Shown here in pieces: positions 12,962 through 24,532 of a stretch of DNA of 64,000 nt. The stretch is from Salticus scenicus (lineage: Eukaryota; Arthropoda; Arachnida; Araneae; Salticidae). A program made the translations under genes and the position numbers. The stretch spans positions 116,020,259-116,084,258 of the forward strand of contig OZ005653.1 of the NCBI GenBank assembly GCA_963930645.1. Direction: 5' to 3'. The notes beneath the pieces are model-generated. The model was not told the origin of the DNA. It was given only the letters and a program-made list of their open reading frames with translations, and ran no database searches. Numbering within the stretch: position 1 is the first letter of the stretch; each line of letters begins with the position of its first letter.

Positions 12962-13197
12962 AAAAAAAGAAAGAAGGGAGGAAGGAAAGGTTTAAGGTAT
13001 AACTGTCAAATTTTATAGGCCCGTCAGATATAGATATAGATTTATGAATAAAAGAGATATTCGCTGCTAAAAGGAAAATATGTATCATGAATTCTTCGAA
13101 AATACATAAGGAATACAGTATTTTCTTTTTAATAATAAAGATAACTCTTAGACTGTAAAAAATAGATATTTCATTCAAGTGATCCAATTAATCCCAG

Positions 13198-13234
<37 letters not shown>

Positions 13235-13681
13235 AAGGATTTATTGTATTATTTTTTCTTTATTTATTACACATTTTTTGTTCGACTCAAGATCCTTACT
13301 GCTAGCTTGTAAAAATAAGAATTTTCCTATAAGTTTCTAAACAGTAAGAATGAGTTAAATATAATGTTTAGGCATTAATGACCGAAAAAACTTGAAATAA
13401 TATTTCATCTTGAGAAGTCAAAGAAAATATATATCCCCCAAAACAAACATTTTAGAAGTTTTAATAGATAATATTTTTTCAAAAAATTCTTTTTTTTTTC
13501 TTTTTAAAACGAATTAATTAAAAATCTAGCATTTCGCAGCCATCATAAAACTTTCTATTATATTTACATATACAAATTAATTCACACACTACAAAATTTT
13601 TATTAAAATTATTATCGATTATTATTATTATCTATTATTATTTATTTATTATTATTATTATTATTATTTCCTTTTATTTAT

Positions 13682-13722
<41 letters not shown>

Positions 13723-14446
13723 TAAGAATAAACGAAGAAGATTTTTATTCCAGAAAAATATAATGCTAAATATTAAAAGAAAGGCGTGCCCTATAGATGA
13801 CATCATGGGGACTCCCCCTCTCACTTCTATGATTCAAATGTTCATTTTAAAAGTAGTGACGAGTTCTTTTGAAACATACCTATATCGAAAATTTATACCC
13901 CGGAAGAAGTGGTGCAATGATAATAGTGACCCTAGCTATATAAAAAAAGAATAACCAGTTTACCTATCAGTATTCATTTATTCGTATTTATTTTTATATT
14001 ATTATTATTATTATTTCACGTTGAAAATTTAAAAATAATTTTCATTTGAAATAATTATAGAAAATTTTGTCTATATATTGTCATATTAAAAGTAATGAAA
14101 AAATGAGATAGCAACATCACACATTGAACGATTTCTCTTAAATGTAATCAGCATCATTTTAAATGGAGGCTCATCTAAATATAAAATTTGGATAATTTCG
14201 TACATTCATGAAATACAGCGTTCACAAAATTTTTTGATACACGCAAATACACATTTTTTTTAAAACAGTGAAATCTTGTTCATGGAATCCAAAAACATTT
14301 ATATCGATTGAAAAATGATTGAATTTATATCGAACGAAAATTTCTAAAAAAATCTAAAATCTTCTTCTTATATATATATACAATCTTTGAATGCACACAC
14401 ACACACACACATATAATTTTGGAATATACAGTCAACTCCCTTTATA
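12962..14446. other. AT-rich stretch with microsatellites and an R2 fragment
   Basis: Contains an A-run of about 34 bases at 13198-13231, ATT/TTA repeats at 13615-13670 and a (TA)n tract at 13683-13722. A truncated R2 segment lies at about 13755-13990, recognisable by its GACGAG-TTCTTTTGAAA and GAAAATTTATACCCC blocks. No gene seen. Confidence 0.5.
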
Positions 14447-14520
14447 ACAATCCTTTGCGTCTTACATTAAATGGTCTTTATAATGAGTAGTCTGTATAAT
14501 GAATATAATTTACAAAATTA
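14447..14520 (+). mobile_element. terminus of a pogo/Tigger-like element
   Basis: The sequence ACAGTCAACTCCCTTTATAA followed by ATGGTCTTTATAATGAG has the CAGTCRA-CTC character of Tigger-type termini. A pogo/Tigger transposase fossil lies 2 kb away at 16380-16690, so the two may be remains of one family. The partner end was not found. Confidence 0.35.
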
Positions 14521-14551
14521 CACATACACACTCATCAGTTCTGTAAAATAA

Positions 14552-15565
14552 ATGTAGTGTGAAACAACTACACGACTTCCATTATCCACTATTACACGTA
14601 TTATATGCATGTTTTTGGAGATAATATGACGAGAAGACATAAAATTGACCTAACAATGTAGACACCTAAAAACTTTCCGGTAAGAGGAACTTAATACACG
14701 TATAAAGACATATAAAATGAAGCTTACATAGCGAGATAAATAATAATAATAATAATAAGAAGAAGAAATAGTAGAGTTATTTTTTAAACTTCAATTTCCG
14801 AGATCTAAAATTTACCTATCTAAGCAGGATGATTGTTAATTTTCCTATAATAACCACATAATACATGAAATATATATATATATATATATCTAGAATAGAT
14901 TTATGTAACAATTTTCAAGAAAATCGTTGGAGCCGTTTTTGTGATAACAACTTTTACCAAAACTTGGAATATTCAATTATTGACCGGAAAACGATAATTA
15001 CATACAAAAAAACATTTAAAAGGGAGTTAATATGGCAAATTTGAAAAAAAAAAAAAATCCGTACAGCCGTTTTTAAAGGAACGCGCATTGCGAAGCCTGA
15101 AATTGAGCTATATTTACAGGACGCCTATCAATTTTTCTAAACTAACCAACTATATCATTCGAAACACATCTAATAGAGTTATTATATAGCAAATATAAAG
15201 AAAATCGTTAGAGTCGTTTTTGAGATACGGACTTACGATCCCATTTCCGGTTTCCAATGCCGTTTTTCCACTTCCATTTTTCAATTTTCACCAAAATCTG
15301 GAAAATCCATTTGTATACCAGACCTGTCTCAATTTAGAAGTTTCGTAGTTCTATCTTTATTATATTCGGAAATATGATAGACAGATGGTTCCGCACATGC
15401 ATACACACATACATGCATGCATACATACACACACACACACAATGACCAATTGCCAAAAACTACTTTTTTTGACTCAGGAGGCCTTGAAATGTGTAAATCA
15501 GATGAAAACTATATTTGGACCGAATACAATACATCTATAACCTACGATAGTCGGGCAATGGAAGT
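14552..15565 (-). mobile_element. R1 copy 1, hairpin-capped repeat
   Basis: This is the reverse complement of R1 copies 2 and 3. Its left end shows the small terminal hairpin GTGTG-AAACAACTA-CAC then CGACTTCCATTATCC. The body carries AGATACGGACTTACG, TTCACCAAAATCTGG and a (CA)n microsatellite at 15395-15441. The right end has GACCGAATACAATAC followed by a damaged hairpin ending GGCAATGGAAGT at 15565. A further isolated R1 hairpin lies at 15661-15698. No coding sequence. Confidence 0.75.
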
Positions 15566-16379
15566 AAAAATGGTTTAATATTCAATCAACTTACTACGAA
15601 AAACACGTTTACTAAAGTTTTAAAATAGTTAAAAATACAAGTTATTCGAAAACGTATACAGTACTTCCATTACCTACGATAGTAGGGTAATGGAAGTAAA
15701 AATAGGCGATTTTTTAAGAGGTTTTGCCGAAATACTGATGTTAATATTTATCATTCGTACTAAAATAAAAATTTTGTAATTAAAATTATTACTAAAATTA
15801 TTATTTTATTACTTTTATATATATGATTTTTATGTAAAAATTATTATATTATTGTATAAAAGTTAAAATTATAACTTTTAAAAGAGATTTTAAGGTACAA
15901 AATATGGGAAGCGGGCCATTATATACTGAAAAACATTTATTAAAAAAAAGAAAAAAAAATCATAAATAGTTGTTTGTCTTATATATGCATATATAACTTT
16001 TAGAAAACTTTATTTTCCATTTCAATTAAAGTTAATAAATAATATTCTGTACTTTCTTGCCTTTCAAAAAATAAATTTTAAAATCTCAATAGCACTTCGA
16101 ACATTTTTTCATGCTAATAGGCTTCTACATTTTCTCTTCTTTTTCTTCATTCAATGACGACACAATTTTTCCACTGCACAATAACAAGAAAATACTTCCT
16201 TTTCGGATAGCTTTTCTATACATTCTAGGTCAAAATCGATTGTAAAACTCAAGTTTTCTTCCAACTTCATTTTCCTAGAATTTCTTTTTGCAGCGCTTTC
16301 TTTCCTTCGTTGTTATTTTTATTCTTGATTAACTGATCATTTATTTCAGCAGTAGATTTCGTTTCTGGTTGCTTTTAAA
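15566..16379. other. AT-rich stretch with an orphan R1 hairpin
   Basis: Apart from the R1 end at 15661-15698 (TTCCATTACC-TACGATAGTA-GGGTAATGGAA), I see only AT-rich sequence. Confidence 0.4.
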
Positions 16380-16690
16380 AACTAGGAAAATTGAAGCAAT
16401 TCTCAACGCTTTTTCTTTTACGCCGTTCCATATTGCTTTGCAGAGGTGCAAAGCCGTGTAGGTATCCATTTTGTAATTTTCACCTTCGTCAAGTGCAGAG
16501 ACAATTCTTCTCAACTGTAGTTTCCTCTAGTTGCGTTTCAAGATCATAACGACACCATGATCTAGATGCTGAAGAATATACGTAAAGTTGTATGGAAAAT
16601 ATTGCACAGACTGACTTCAAGCCTTTGGAATGTGCCGTACAGTTACCAATTACAAGAACAATTTTTCTGTATGCTTAATCAAACCTAAAT
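16380..16690 (-). pseudogene. pogo/Tigger transposase fossil (DDE region)
   Basis: Read on the minus strand across frameshifts, the order of blocks matches the pogo/Tigger catalytic domain. First comes NCTAHSKGLKSV (family NCTAHP...LKSI). Then FTYILQHLDHGVVMILKR (family TSILQPMDQGVI). Then RIVSALDEGENYKM and TALHLCKAIWNGV (family LDA..MIKAAWNSV). The aspartate normally just before NCTAH is replaced (IGNC instead of VDNC), and at least two frameshifts and a stop are present, so it cannot be active. The N-terminal helix-turn-helix part is not visible. The family call rests on motif order recognised by eye. Confidence 0.65.
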
Positions 16691-16870
16691 TAAACACAAA
16701 AACCAAAAATAACATTACGCTGAAAAAAAAAAAAAAAAAAAATCGCGCCGTGATACCATTTTTACTTCCATTACCCTACTATCGTAGGTAATGGAAGTAT
16801 TGTATTCGGTCTGAAAATTCGATATCGAGTTTTCACCTGATTTACACGTTTTAAGGTGAAGTGAGTAAAA

Positions 16871-17898
16871 AAAAATCTGGAGTGACTCCACTCGACTTTC
16901 CGAACATTGAGTAACTAACAGTTTTGTAGATAAAATAAAGAAAGAGGAGTTGCTAAACAAACAAAAAAGAGAAAACCATAACAGAGTGTTTTTCTCCATA
17001 TATCACACGAGGTTTTATTTAACGCTACTGAACTTTGAGCCCTTAGATCAAAATGATAAAGAATTTTTCGTTGTGTCCCTGTAAAAATCTATAAATGCTA
17101 GATTCACCAAAATGCTTATAGTTAGTGCAAAAGTGATTTATAATATTCATATAAATTTTCAGTTCAATTGAATAAGGCGTTTAGATGCTATTGCACTTTT
17201 AAAAATTTGGACCCATAGGCCATAATGATAAAGAATTTTTCTTTGTGTACCTGTAAAAGAACTGTAAGGTCTAGATTCACCAAAATCTATACAGCTGGTG
17301 CAACTGTGACCTATAACATGTGTAAAAATTTTTTACTCAGATTAATAAGGCGTTTAGACGCTATCACACTTTTAAAAATTTGGCAAAGAATTTTTCTTTG
17401 TGTCCCTGTAAAAAAACTATAAGTGCTAGATTCTCCAAAATCTATACAGATTGAGTATCTGTGACCTATAATATGTGTATAAAGTTTTTGCTCAATTGAA
17501 TAAGGCGTTTAGATGCTATCGCACTTTTCAGAGTTTGGTCCCTTGGCCATAATGATAAAGAATTTTTCTTTGTGTCCCTGTAAAAAAACTATAAGTGCTA
17601 GATTCGCCAAAATCTCTAAGGTTCGTACTATGGTGACTTAGAATATACGTACCAACTTTCAGCTTATTCGAACAAAGCGTTTAGACGCTAGCGTGTTCAC
17701 TCACAGACATACACACATACATACACACATACATACACATATACATACACACATACATACACACACACATACATACATCATCGTAAAAATAGTGAAAACG
17801 GACTCGTTGGACCTCGAAACGTATAGAAACATCAAAATCTCGAATTCGGATTTTTGACATGATTACAATACTTTCCTCACTATAGTGTTCGGAAAGTA
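16871..17898 (-). mobile_element. R3 copy 1, hairpin-capped repeat nested in R1
   Basis: Left end: AAAAATCTGG, hairpin GAGTG-ACTC-CACTC, then GACTTTCCGAAC. Right end: hairpin TACTTTCC...GTTCGGAAAGTA (17869-17898), whose arm repeats the left-end sequence inverted. The body has four tandem units of about 172 bases (see separate entry) and a CATA/CACA microsatellite at 17700-17778. The frames at 16715-16999, 17225-17422 and 17681-17938 are non-coding readings of it. Confidence 0.8.
17035..17700. repeat. tandem array of about 172 bases, four units, inside R3
   Basis: AAAGAATTTTTC starts at about 17058, 17233, 17385 and 17557 (spacings 175, 152 and 172). Units share TTTGTGTCCCTGTAAAA, GCTAGATTC.CCAAAAT and AAGGCGTTTAGA.GCTA. 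The short spacing is one unit with an internal deletion. Confidence 0.85.
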
Positions 17899-17935
17899 AA
17901 AATAGAATTTGGCAATTGGTCAGTGTGTATGTATG

Positions 17936-17975
<40 letters not shown>

Positions 17976-18647
17976 TATGTGGAGAATCTTCTGGCTATTA
18001 TGGCTCAGAAACTAATAAAGATAGAGCTACGAAACTTTAGAATTGCAATACGTCTGGTGTACAGATGAAATTTCCAAATTTTGGTGAAAATTGAAAAACC
18101 GGAAGTGGGACCGTAAGTCCGTATCTCAAAAACGGCTCTAATGATTTTCTTCAAACTTGCTATATAAACACTCTATTAGATGTCCTTTCGAATGATATAG
18201 TTGGTTATTTCAGGAAAATTGATAGGTGTCCTGTATAAATAGCTCAATTTCAGGCCTCGCAAAGGCGTTCCTTTAAAAACGGTTGTACAGATTATTTTCA
18301 AACTCGCCATTTTAACTCACTTTTAAATATGCTTTTGTATGTAATTATTGTTTATTGAAAATGTATATAAAATGTTTATAATGTGTGTAGTACTGGGTAA
18401 TGGAAGTCGTGTGGCTGTTACACACCAGATTTTTTCTGATTCTTATGAAAAATGACCACCTGAATCTGAATATAATCCCCCATTTTGCCCCATCATGCCC
18501 CGTTTTCTCAGATCGTCACCTCCTCCCCCATATTTTATCACTCTTCAGTAATTTTATGGCCATGAATTTGACTTGGAAAATGGAAAATAATTATTTTAAC
18601 TCTTAAAATAATAATAATAATAATTGAAAAAAAATTATTATATATAC

Positions 18648-19091
18648 TGCGCCATGAAAAAATTCGTACCATGAAAATATGCAGAAATATATAATCATAA
18701 ACAACTTCTTAATCTATAGTTCTGTAATTCACGTGTTCAATTTCAGTCATAAAATTTGCACCAGTTGGGAGAGCTTATTAACTTTATTTAGCGATTAAAC
18801 ACACAATAAAAAACTATTTGCAGTATACTTTGAAGAATACACAATTATAACTTAATTCAGTATATTTCAGGATAACATTGTTTCTCCATAAAGGAGCCAA
18901 GATCATAATATTAAAATCATAACTTTCATGTTCAAGAGAAAAAAATTATACTTCCTGTTTAAGACAGGCCGAGAAACAAAACTAGAAAAAAAGTAACATT
19001 CTCATGGAGAAAAAAGCACCTCTCATTTGGCAAAGAGCCAACTACTAGTCGGGGGGGCTGGCGAAACGAAACCAAAAGCTACGTTCAAACA
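18648..19091 (-). repeat. 3' LTR of the BEL/Pao element
   Basis: On the minus strand it starts TGTTTGAACGTAGC at 19091 and ends near GGCGCA at 18648. It is 444 bases long. Homology with the other LTR may extend a few more bases into the TTATTATATA tract to the left, so the outer boundary is approximate. Confidence 0.9.
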
Positions 19092-19336
19092 TGCTCCGCC
19101 CCCATGAACGAAGGTTCATAAAAATATTCTACAAGTACAATAACAACATTAGTGTTATTACAGGTTTTCATTTTCTTGGTCTTCAACTGCAAATAGATAA
19201 GAAAAAAAAGAGATTAATATACATATGAAACATTGTAACTAGATGATTAACATAAATGGATTAAAAACAGGAACATAAAAAAATAAAAATAAAAATAAAA
19301 TAAAATAAAATAAAAATAAAATAAAAATTTCAAAGT

Positions 19337-22300
19337 TCAAAATGGTAGAGGTGATAGTTTGGCGATCGGACGCTTCAACTCTCCATAAATAGTTTTCAGT
19401 AGAACAACACGAATCTTGCCATCTGCTCCAGGAAATAATTTGATTATGCGTCCTAGTTTCCACTTCAAAGGGGGCTGATTATCATCTTTTATTAAAACCA
19501 AATCGTCTTTCTTGAAATTTGGTTTATTTATTAACCATTTTGATCGCCTTTGCAAGTCTGATAGGTAATCTGAAGACCATCTGTTCCAGAAACTTTGAAA
19601 AATTTTTTGTAGAAGTTTCCATCTTTCTAGCGGGGTTAGGTTAACTGAAGAATAGTCAGGTTCTGGTATTGAAGTCAAGGCAGTGCCTATGATAAAATGT
19701 CCTGGAGTTAGAGCATTTAAGTCACTTGGATCATTTGAGAGCGCAACAAGAGGTCTGGAGTTCAAGCACGATTCAATTTGAGTAATTAAAGTAAGGAACT
19801 GTTCATAAGTTAATATTTGTTCGCCAATAGTTCTTTTTAAATGACCCTTCATCTGTTTTATTCCAGCCTCCCAAAGTCCTCCAAAATGGGGGGCCGATGG
19901 GGGATTGAAATTCCATTTGATTGTTTCTTCGGACAAATATCTGTGGATCTTTTCGTCAGAAGAGATCAAGGACATCATTTTTTTCATTTCGTTGTCGGCA
20001 CCTACAAAGTTCGTTCCTCTGTCTGAAAACAATTCTTCAGGTTTTCCTCGTCGAGCAACAAACCTCTTCAAGGATGCGAGGAATGTTTCAGAGGTGAGAT
20101 CACTGAGTATTTCCAAATGAATTGCTTTTGTGGAAAAACAGATATATAAACAAATATAACTTTTATAAGATCTAACACCTCGGCCCTTACGAGGTTTGAT
20201 GAGAAAGGGGCCTGCAAGATCAACCCCGACTTTCGAAAACACTCGCGATGGCACTACACGAGCAGCTGGAAGATCACCCATCAGTTGAGAGGCTAAGTTC
20301 GATGTGGTTCTAAAACACTTCATACAGTTCCGCAGATTCCTTTTCACGGCGTCTCTTGCATTAATTATCCAATATTGTTGTCGCAGGACTGAAATTGTTA
20401 ACTGAGTTCCACTGTGAAGATGTTTTTCATGAAAATACTTTATAATTAAATCTGTAATGTGATGCGTTTTAGGAAGTATCGTTTGGTGTTTTTGACTCTC
20501 AGGTAGGTTTGCGTGTCTTAATCTTCCACCAACACGAAGAATTTCATTTTTGTCTAGAAAAGGATTTAAAGAAAGGAGTTTGTTACTAGCATTCAGGTTT
20601 TTTCCAGATTTTAAAGTCTTTATTTCCTCTCCAAACTCATGTCTTTGAACCAACTTCACAATAATTTTAGTTGCCTCATCAAGTTCTTGTATAGTTAAAA
20701 AGCCAGTATTTCGCTCAGATCGACATTTAGTATTTTTTATAAATCTAAGACACCAGGCTGTAACACGTCTTAATTTAGACCAAGATGAAAACTTATATAA
20801 TAATTCAAATTCATTATTGCCATGAGTTAAAGAGCAAACAGTAGTTTTCCGTTGTTCTCTCAAAATCTCTTCTTCAGGTATTTTGACTTCATTTTCCGGT
20901 AGTGGTGTCGGTAAGTGCTCTTCTTTCAACCAAATTGGTCCCTGTAACCATTCTTCATTCTTCAACAATTCAGTTGCTGTGCAACCACGAGATAGCACAT
21001 CAGCGGGATTTTTAACCCCTGGACAAAATCTCCACTGAGATGGGGCTACTAATCGTTGAATTTCACGCACTCTGTTCTCTACAAAGGGCTTCCAGTTACT
21101 AGCACTTCCTTTGACCCAATAAAGGGTAATTTGGGAATCACAGAAGCATAGTATGTTTTTGACGGGAACTGAAAATAGCTGCCCAAGATAATGAGCTAAT
21201 CGAGCAGCTGTTAAGGCTTCCATCAATTCAAGTCGAGGCAAAGTAAGTTTTTTGAGAGGAGCTACTCTTGTCTTTGACATAATAAATGAAGTTTCACGGG
21301 AACAAGGATCACGAAAATAAGCTACTGTACCATATCCCTTCAAACTGGCATCGCAGAAAACACAAATTTGAATAGTTTCAGGAGTTAATTTTTCAAAATT
21401 CGTAAAATATTTTCTAGGCACTTCAAAATTTTCTAAATCCTGTATTTCACGATGCCATTTCTTAAATTTTTGTGTTAAAGCATCAGGTAAAGCAGAATCC
21501 CAATCAACACCCTGCTCCCATAGTTCTTGCATTAGAAATTTAACTCTTATTATAAAAGGGGAAATAAACCCTACAGGGTCATACACCTTTGCTACAGTTT
21601 GTAAAACAATTCTCTTAGTGATAATTTCATTATCAAACCCTTCTAACAGAGATTGAATGTCTATTCTTAACGTGTCATTATTAGTTGACCACATTATTCC
21701 CAATACTTTAGAGATATTTCCCTCATTTATTTCTTCATCAACGTTTATTCCATGTTTTTCCCACAATTTGCTTAATTCGAAAGAATTACTTTTACATTTT
21801 CTTAATGTCATATTGGCATCTTTAAGTATTTTCACAGCACCAGACGATAAAATAAATGCTTCATTTACAGAATTAGCGCCATGAAAGAGATCATCAACAT
21901 ATAAGGAAGTATCGAGCATATCAACTACTTTCTCAAACAAGTTTTTATAGCCCTTTATGTGATGTTTAATGGTAGCTGAGAGCAAAAAGGGTGATGTTGT
22001 AACACCAAAAGTTACACGAGTCATGCGGAAAACCTTTAATAGAGGATTTTTACTATTTATATCCTCAAACCATAGAAATCTCAAAAAGTTTCTGTCATTT
22101 TCTGCAACCTGTATTTGCAGAAAAGCTTTTTCAATGTCACAAACAAAGACAATTTTATGAAGGCGGAATTTTAAAATAATATCCAAAATATTAGGATTTA
22201 AATTGGGGCCTGCAAATAAACATTCATTTAAAGATTTTGCTTCCTTTTCTTTGGAAGAAGCATCAAACACTATTCTGACCTTTGTAGTGGACTTATCTGT

Positions 22301-24532
22301 TCTTATCACCGGTCTGTGGGGCATATAATATACACCAGTTTCATTTTTGTTTATTTTACACTCCTCTATTATACCCATTTTCTTTTGTTCCTCAAGAATT
22401 TTTTCATATTCATTTTTAAGCCATTCATTTTTAGACAGTTTTGTTCTCAAACCCCAAAGTCTATTTTTGGCTATTTCTATATTCGATTTTAATTCATTTT
22501 TATTTTCCTTCCACAAAAATTGAATTTCATATCTTCCCTTAACAAAATTTAAATTTTCATTAAAAGAATTAATAATTTCTATATCTCTCTGTGACATAGA
22601 ATCATTCTTACTGTCACATATTCCAAGTGATTCTAAATCCCAAAAACGCTGCAAATCAAAACTGTCAAATTTATTTACAGATACAAAATGCGAATTAATT
22701 ACTTCTGTACTATTATTATTCAATTTCCCCACTACAGTATATCCGAAAATAGTATTAGCAACATATAAATTATCACCGATTTCTTCAATGATACCTCTCT
22801 GTATTTTCCAAAAATAATCAGCTCCTAGCAAAATATTAATTTTGGAATCACTTAATGAATTGTCTGCCAATTTCCAGTTTTTATTTTTAATATAACTTTC
22901 AATTTCTGGTTCGCCCCTTGGGCTTTTCAAGGGAGTCGCGGTTATTAAGTCTGTAGCTAATACTTCAACATGGATGAGCCGACGAGGATTTATTTTGCTA
23001 CGCAGTTCAATATTAAAAACCTCGAATTCCTCTTCTTTACCTTTATTTATACCTAAGGCAAAAACAGTTAGCTTTTCTGTTCTTACACGGGTTAATTTTA
23101 ATTCGTGGGCCAATTCTTTAGTAATAAAACTTTTTTCACTTCCGGAATCCAATAAGAGTCTGACAGTTTTTGATCTAGAATTAGATTGGGCTATGACGCA
23201 ACATGTTTGCAATAACGCTGCCTGATTACTGTTTTTTAAATGTGAATTCGATACTATAGTGTTCTCTACTACTTCTGGTTTCAAGTTTTTTGAAAAACAA
23301 AATAATTTGTTATGATCTGTTGCTTTACATTTTTCGCAAGGCTGCGATTTCACCCTGCACTGTGATGACAGATGAGATTTTAGAAAACATTTATAACACC
23401 TGCCATCCTTCTTTAATTTTAACCTTTTCTCAACATCAGTTAAATTAGTACATTCAAGAGAATGATGATCATTCTTGCAAAATATGCATATATTTTTTAC
23501 ACCTACATTCAATGAATTCATTTTATTTGGAAATTTTCTGTCATTAATTTCGGCTTTATTTTTATTTACAATTACCGAAGCATTTTTATAATTAATCATA
23601 CTAAGTGATTTTTCACGCGATTCAAGTTCTACTTTAAGAAAATTAATTAAGTCTGTCACATCAGACTCATCCTTCCTTTTATCACTTTGCCTGTAATATT
23701 CAACTACTAGATCGTTTGGCAATAATTTTAATAAAATTGGATTCAGTAAATGACCATATTGGCCTTTTGTCACCCCTAAATTAGATAAACTGCGAATATT
23801 TACTTTACAAGCGTCATAAAACTTTCGCAAAGCAGTTATATTTGATGAACTTTTTACGCCTTCTAAGTTTATCAATTTATTCATGTGAGCATTAATGATA
23901 ATATCCTTTTGCCCAAAACGTGTTTTCAATATTTCTATGCAATTATCATAATTTTGTTCCGTAAGTGAAAACCCTTCAATAACATTGTACGCTTTGTCAG
24001 TTAAAAGCGTTTTCAAGTAAGTGAATTTTTCAATCTTTGTAAGATTTTCATTTAAATGGATTGAATTTTCGAAACAATCGAAAAATTCGTTCCATTTTTC
24101 TATTTGTCCACCAAATTTTGGTAAGGACATTTTCGGCAATCTCACTGCCGAACCAGTTTTTGTTTGGGTTTCACTGACAGAACAGTTTGAACTACTTTCA
24201 TCTTTATTATTACATAATCTTTTTAATCTTAGTTTCATTTTGCATTTGGCAGAAATTATTTGCTCGCCGTATTTATCGCTGGTCGCGATATCTTTTTCAT
24301 ACTCTTTAATATCTACTATTAAATTTTCAATTTCATTATTTAAATTTTTTAATGCAATTTCTCTTTCACCTATCATTTCCTGGATTTCGATGATTTCGTC
24401 TGATTTTGTATTTTCTAGATCGTCCAATAATAAATTCTCTAATTTATTTATTAATTTAGTTACATTTGAGCGTTCCGTAGAACGCTTAGCTTTTAACTTT
24501 TCAATATTCATAGCGAGCAAATAATCAAACAA
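19337..24532 (-). CDS. BEL/Pao Gag-Pol polyprotein, 1731 aa
   Basis: One uninterrupted frame with all domains in BEL/Pao order. A coiled-coil Gag-like N terminus is followed by the SLPKFGG Gag region (about 135-300). Three CCHC knuckles have cysteines and histidines at about 349-361, 379-392 and 399-412. The retropepsin DSG is at 462-464. Reverse transcriptase has D799 and the YVDD box at 878-881. RNase H has likely acidic residues at 1061, 1102, 1132 and 1178. The integrase zinc site has histidines around 1368-1373 and C1403/C1406. The integrase core has D1438, D1504 and E1555, and a C-terminal domain follows (about 1637-1731). No stop, frameshift or missing catalytic residue was seen, so it is probably competent. 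Start could be M1 or M8 (MNIEKLKAKR). M8 looks more like the start of related proteins. Confidence 0.95.
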   Translation of the reverse strand: MFDYLLAMNIEKLKAKRSTERSNVTKLINKLENLLLDDLENTKSDEIIEIQEMIGEREIALKNLNNEIENLIVDIKEYEKDIATSDKYGEQIISAKCKMKLRLKRLCNNKDESSSNCSVSETQTKTGSAVRLPKMSLPKFGGQIEKWNEFFDCFENSIHLNENLTKIEKFTYLKTLLTDKAYNVIEGFSLTEQNYDNCIEILKTRFGQKDIIINAHMNKLINLEGVKSSSNITALRKFYDACKVNIRSLSNLGVTKGQYGHLLNPILLKLLPNDLVVEYYRQSDKRKDESDVTDLINFLKVELESREKSLSMINYKNASVIVNKNKAEINDRKFPNKMNSLNVGVKNICIFCKNDHHSLECTNLTDVEKRLKLKKDGRCYKCFLKSHLSSQCRVKSQPCEKCKATDHNKLFCFSKNLKPEVVENTIVSNSHLKNSNQAALLQTCCVIAQSNSRSKTVRLLLDSGSEKSFITKELAHELKLTRVRTEKLTVFALGINKGKEEEFEVFNIELRSKINPRRLIHVEVLATDLITATPLKSPRGEPEIESYIKNKNWKLADNSLSDSKINILLGADYFWKIQRGIIEEIGDNLYVANTIFGYTVVGKLNNNSTEVINSHFVSVNKFDSFDLQRFWDLESLGICDSKNDSMSQRDIEIINSFNENLNFVKGRYEIQFLWKENKNELKSNIEIAKNRLWGLRTKLSKNEWLKNEYEKILEEQKKMGIIEECKINKNETGVYYMPHRPVIRTDKSTTKVRIVFDASSKEKEAKSLNECLFAGPNLNPNILDIILKFRLHKIVFVCDIEKAFLQIQVAENDRNFLRFLWFEDINSKNPLLKVFRMTRVTFGVTTSPFLLSATIKHHIKGYKNLFEKVVDMLDTSLYVDDLFHGANSVNEAFILSSGAVKILKDANMTLRKCKSNSFELSKLWEKHGINVDEEINEGNISKVLGIMWSTNNDTLRIDIQSLLEGFDNEIITKRIVLQTVAKVYDPVGFISPFIIRVKFLMQELWEQGVDWDSALPDALTQKFKKWHREIQDLENFEVPRKYFTNFEKLTPETIQICVFCDASLKGYGTVAYFRDPCSRETSFIMSKTRVAPLKKLTLPRLELMEALTAARLAHYLGQLFSVPVKNILCFCDSQITLYWVKGSASNWKPFVENRVREIQRLVAPSQWRFCPGVKNPADVLSRGCTATELLKNEEWLQGPIWLKEEHLPTPLPENEVKIPEEEILREQRKTTVCSLTHGNNEFELLYKFSSWSKLRRVTAWCLRFIKNTKCRSERNTGFLTIQELDEATKIIVKLVQRHEFGEEIKTLKSGKNLNASNKLLSLNPFLDKNEILRVGGRLRHANLPESQKHQTILPKTHHITDLIIKYFHEKHLHSGTQLTISVLRQQYWIINARDAVKRNLRNCMKCFRTTSNLASQLMGDLPAARVVPSRVFSKVGVDLAGPFLIKPRKGRGVRSYKSYICLYICFSTKAIHLEILSDLTSETFLASLKRFVARRGKPEELFSDRGTNFVGADNEMKKMMSLISSDEKIHRYLSEETIKWNFNPPSAPHFGGLWEAGIKQMKGHLKRTIGEQILTYEQFLTLITQIESCLNSRPLVALSNDPSDLNALTPGHFIIGTALTSIPEPDYSSVNLTPLERWKLLQKIFQSFWNRWSSDYLSDLQRRSKWLINKPNFKKDDLVLIKDDNQPPLKWKLGRIIKLFPGADGKIRVVLLKTIYGELKRPIAKLSPLPF

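Larger units (their letters stand above)
16764..18435 (+). mobile_element. R1 copy 2, split by an R3 insertion
   Basis: The 5' end is the hairpin ACTTCCATTACC...GGTAATGGAAGT (16764-16798), then TTCGATATCG, GATTTACACGTTTTAAGG. The copy is interrupted at 16871-17898 by R3 and resumes at about 17905 with TTGGCAATTGGTCAGTGTGT, a (GT)n run, GTATCTCAAAAACGGCTCTA and the body. It ends with GGGTAATGGAAGTCG, the hairpin GTGTGGCTGTTACACAC and CAGATTTTT at 18435. Copy 3 at 53971 provides the uninterrupted comparison. No coding sequence. Confidence 0.8.

Noticed and set aside
24021..24524. 167-codon plus-strand frame
   Set aside because: Antisense of the BEL/Pao Gag region, as are the plus-strand frames at 19841, 19905, 21657, 21969 and 22974.
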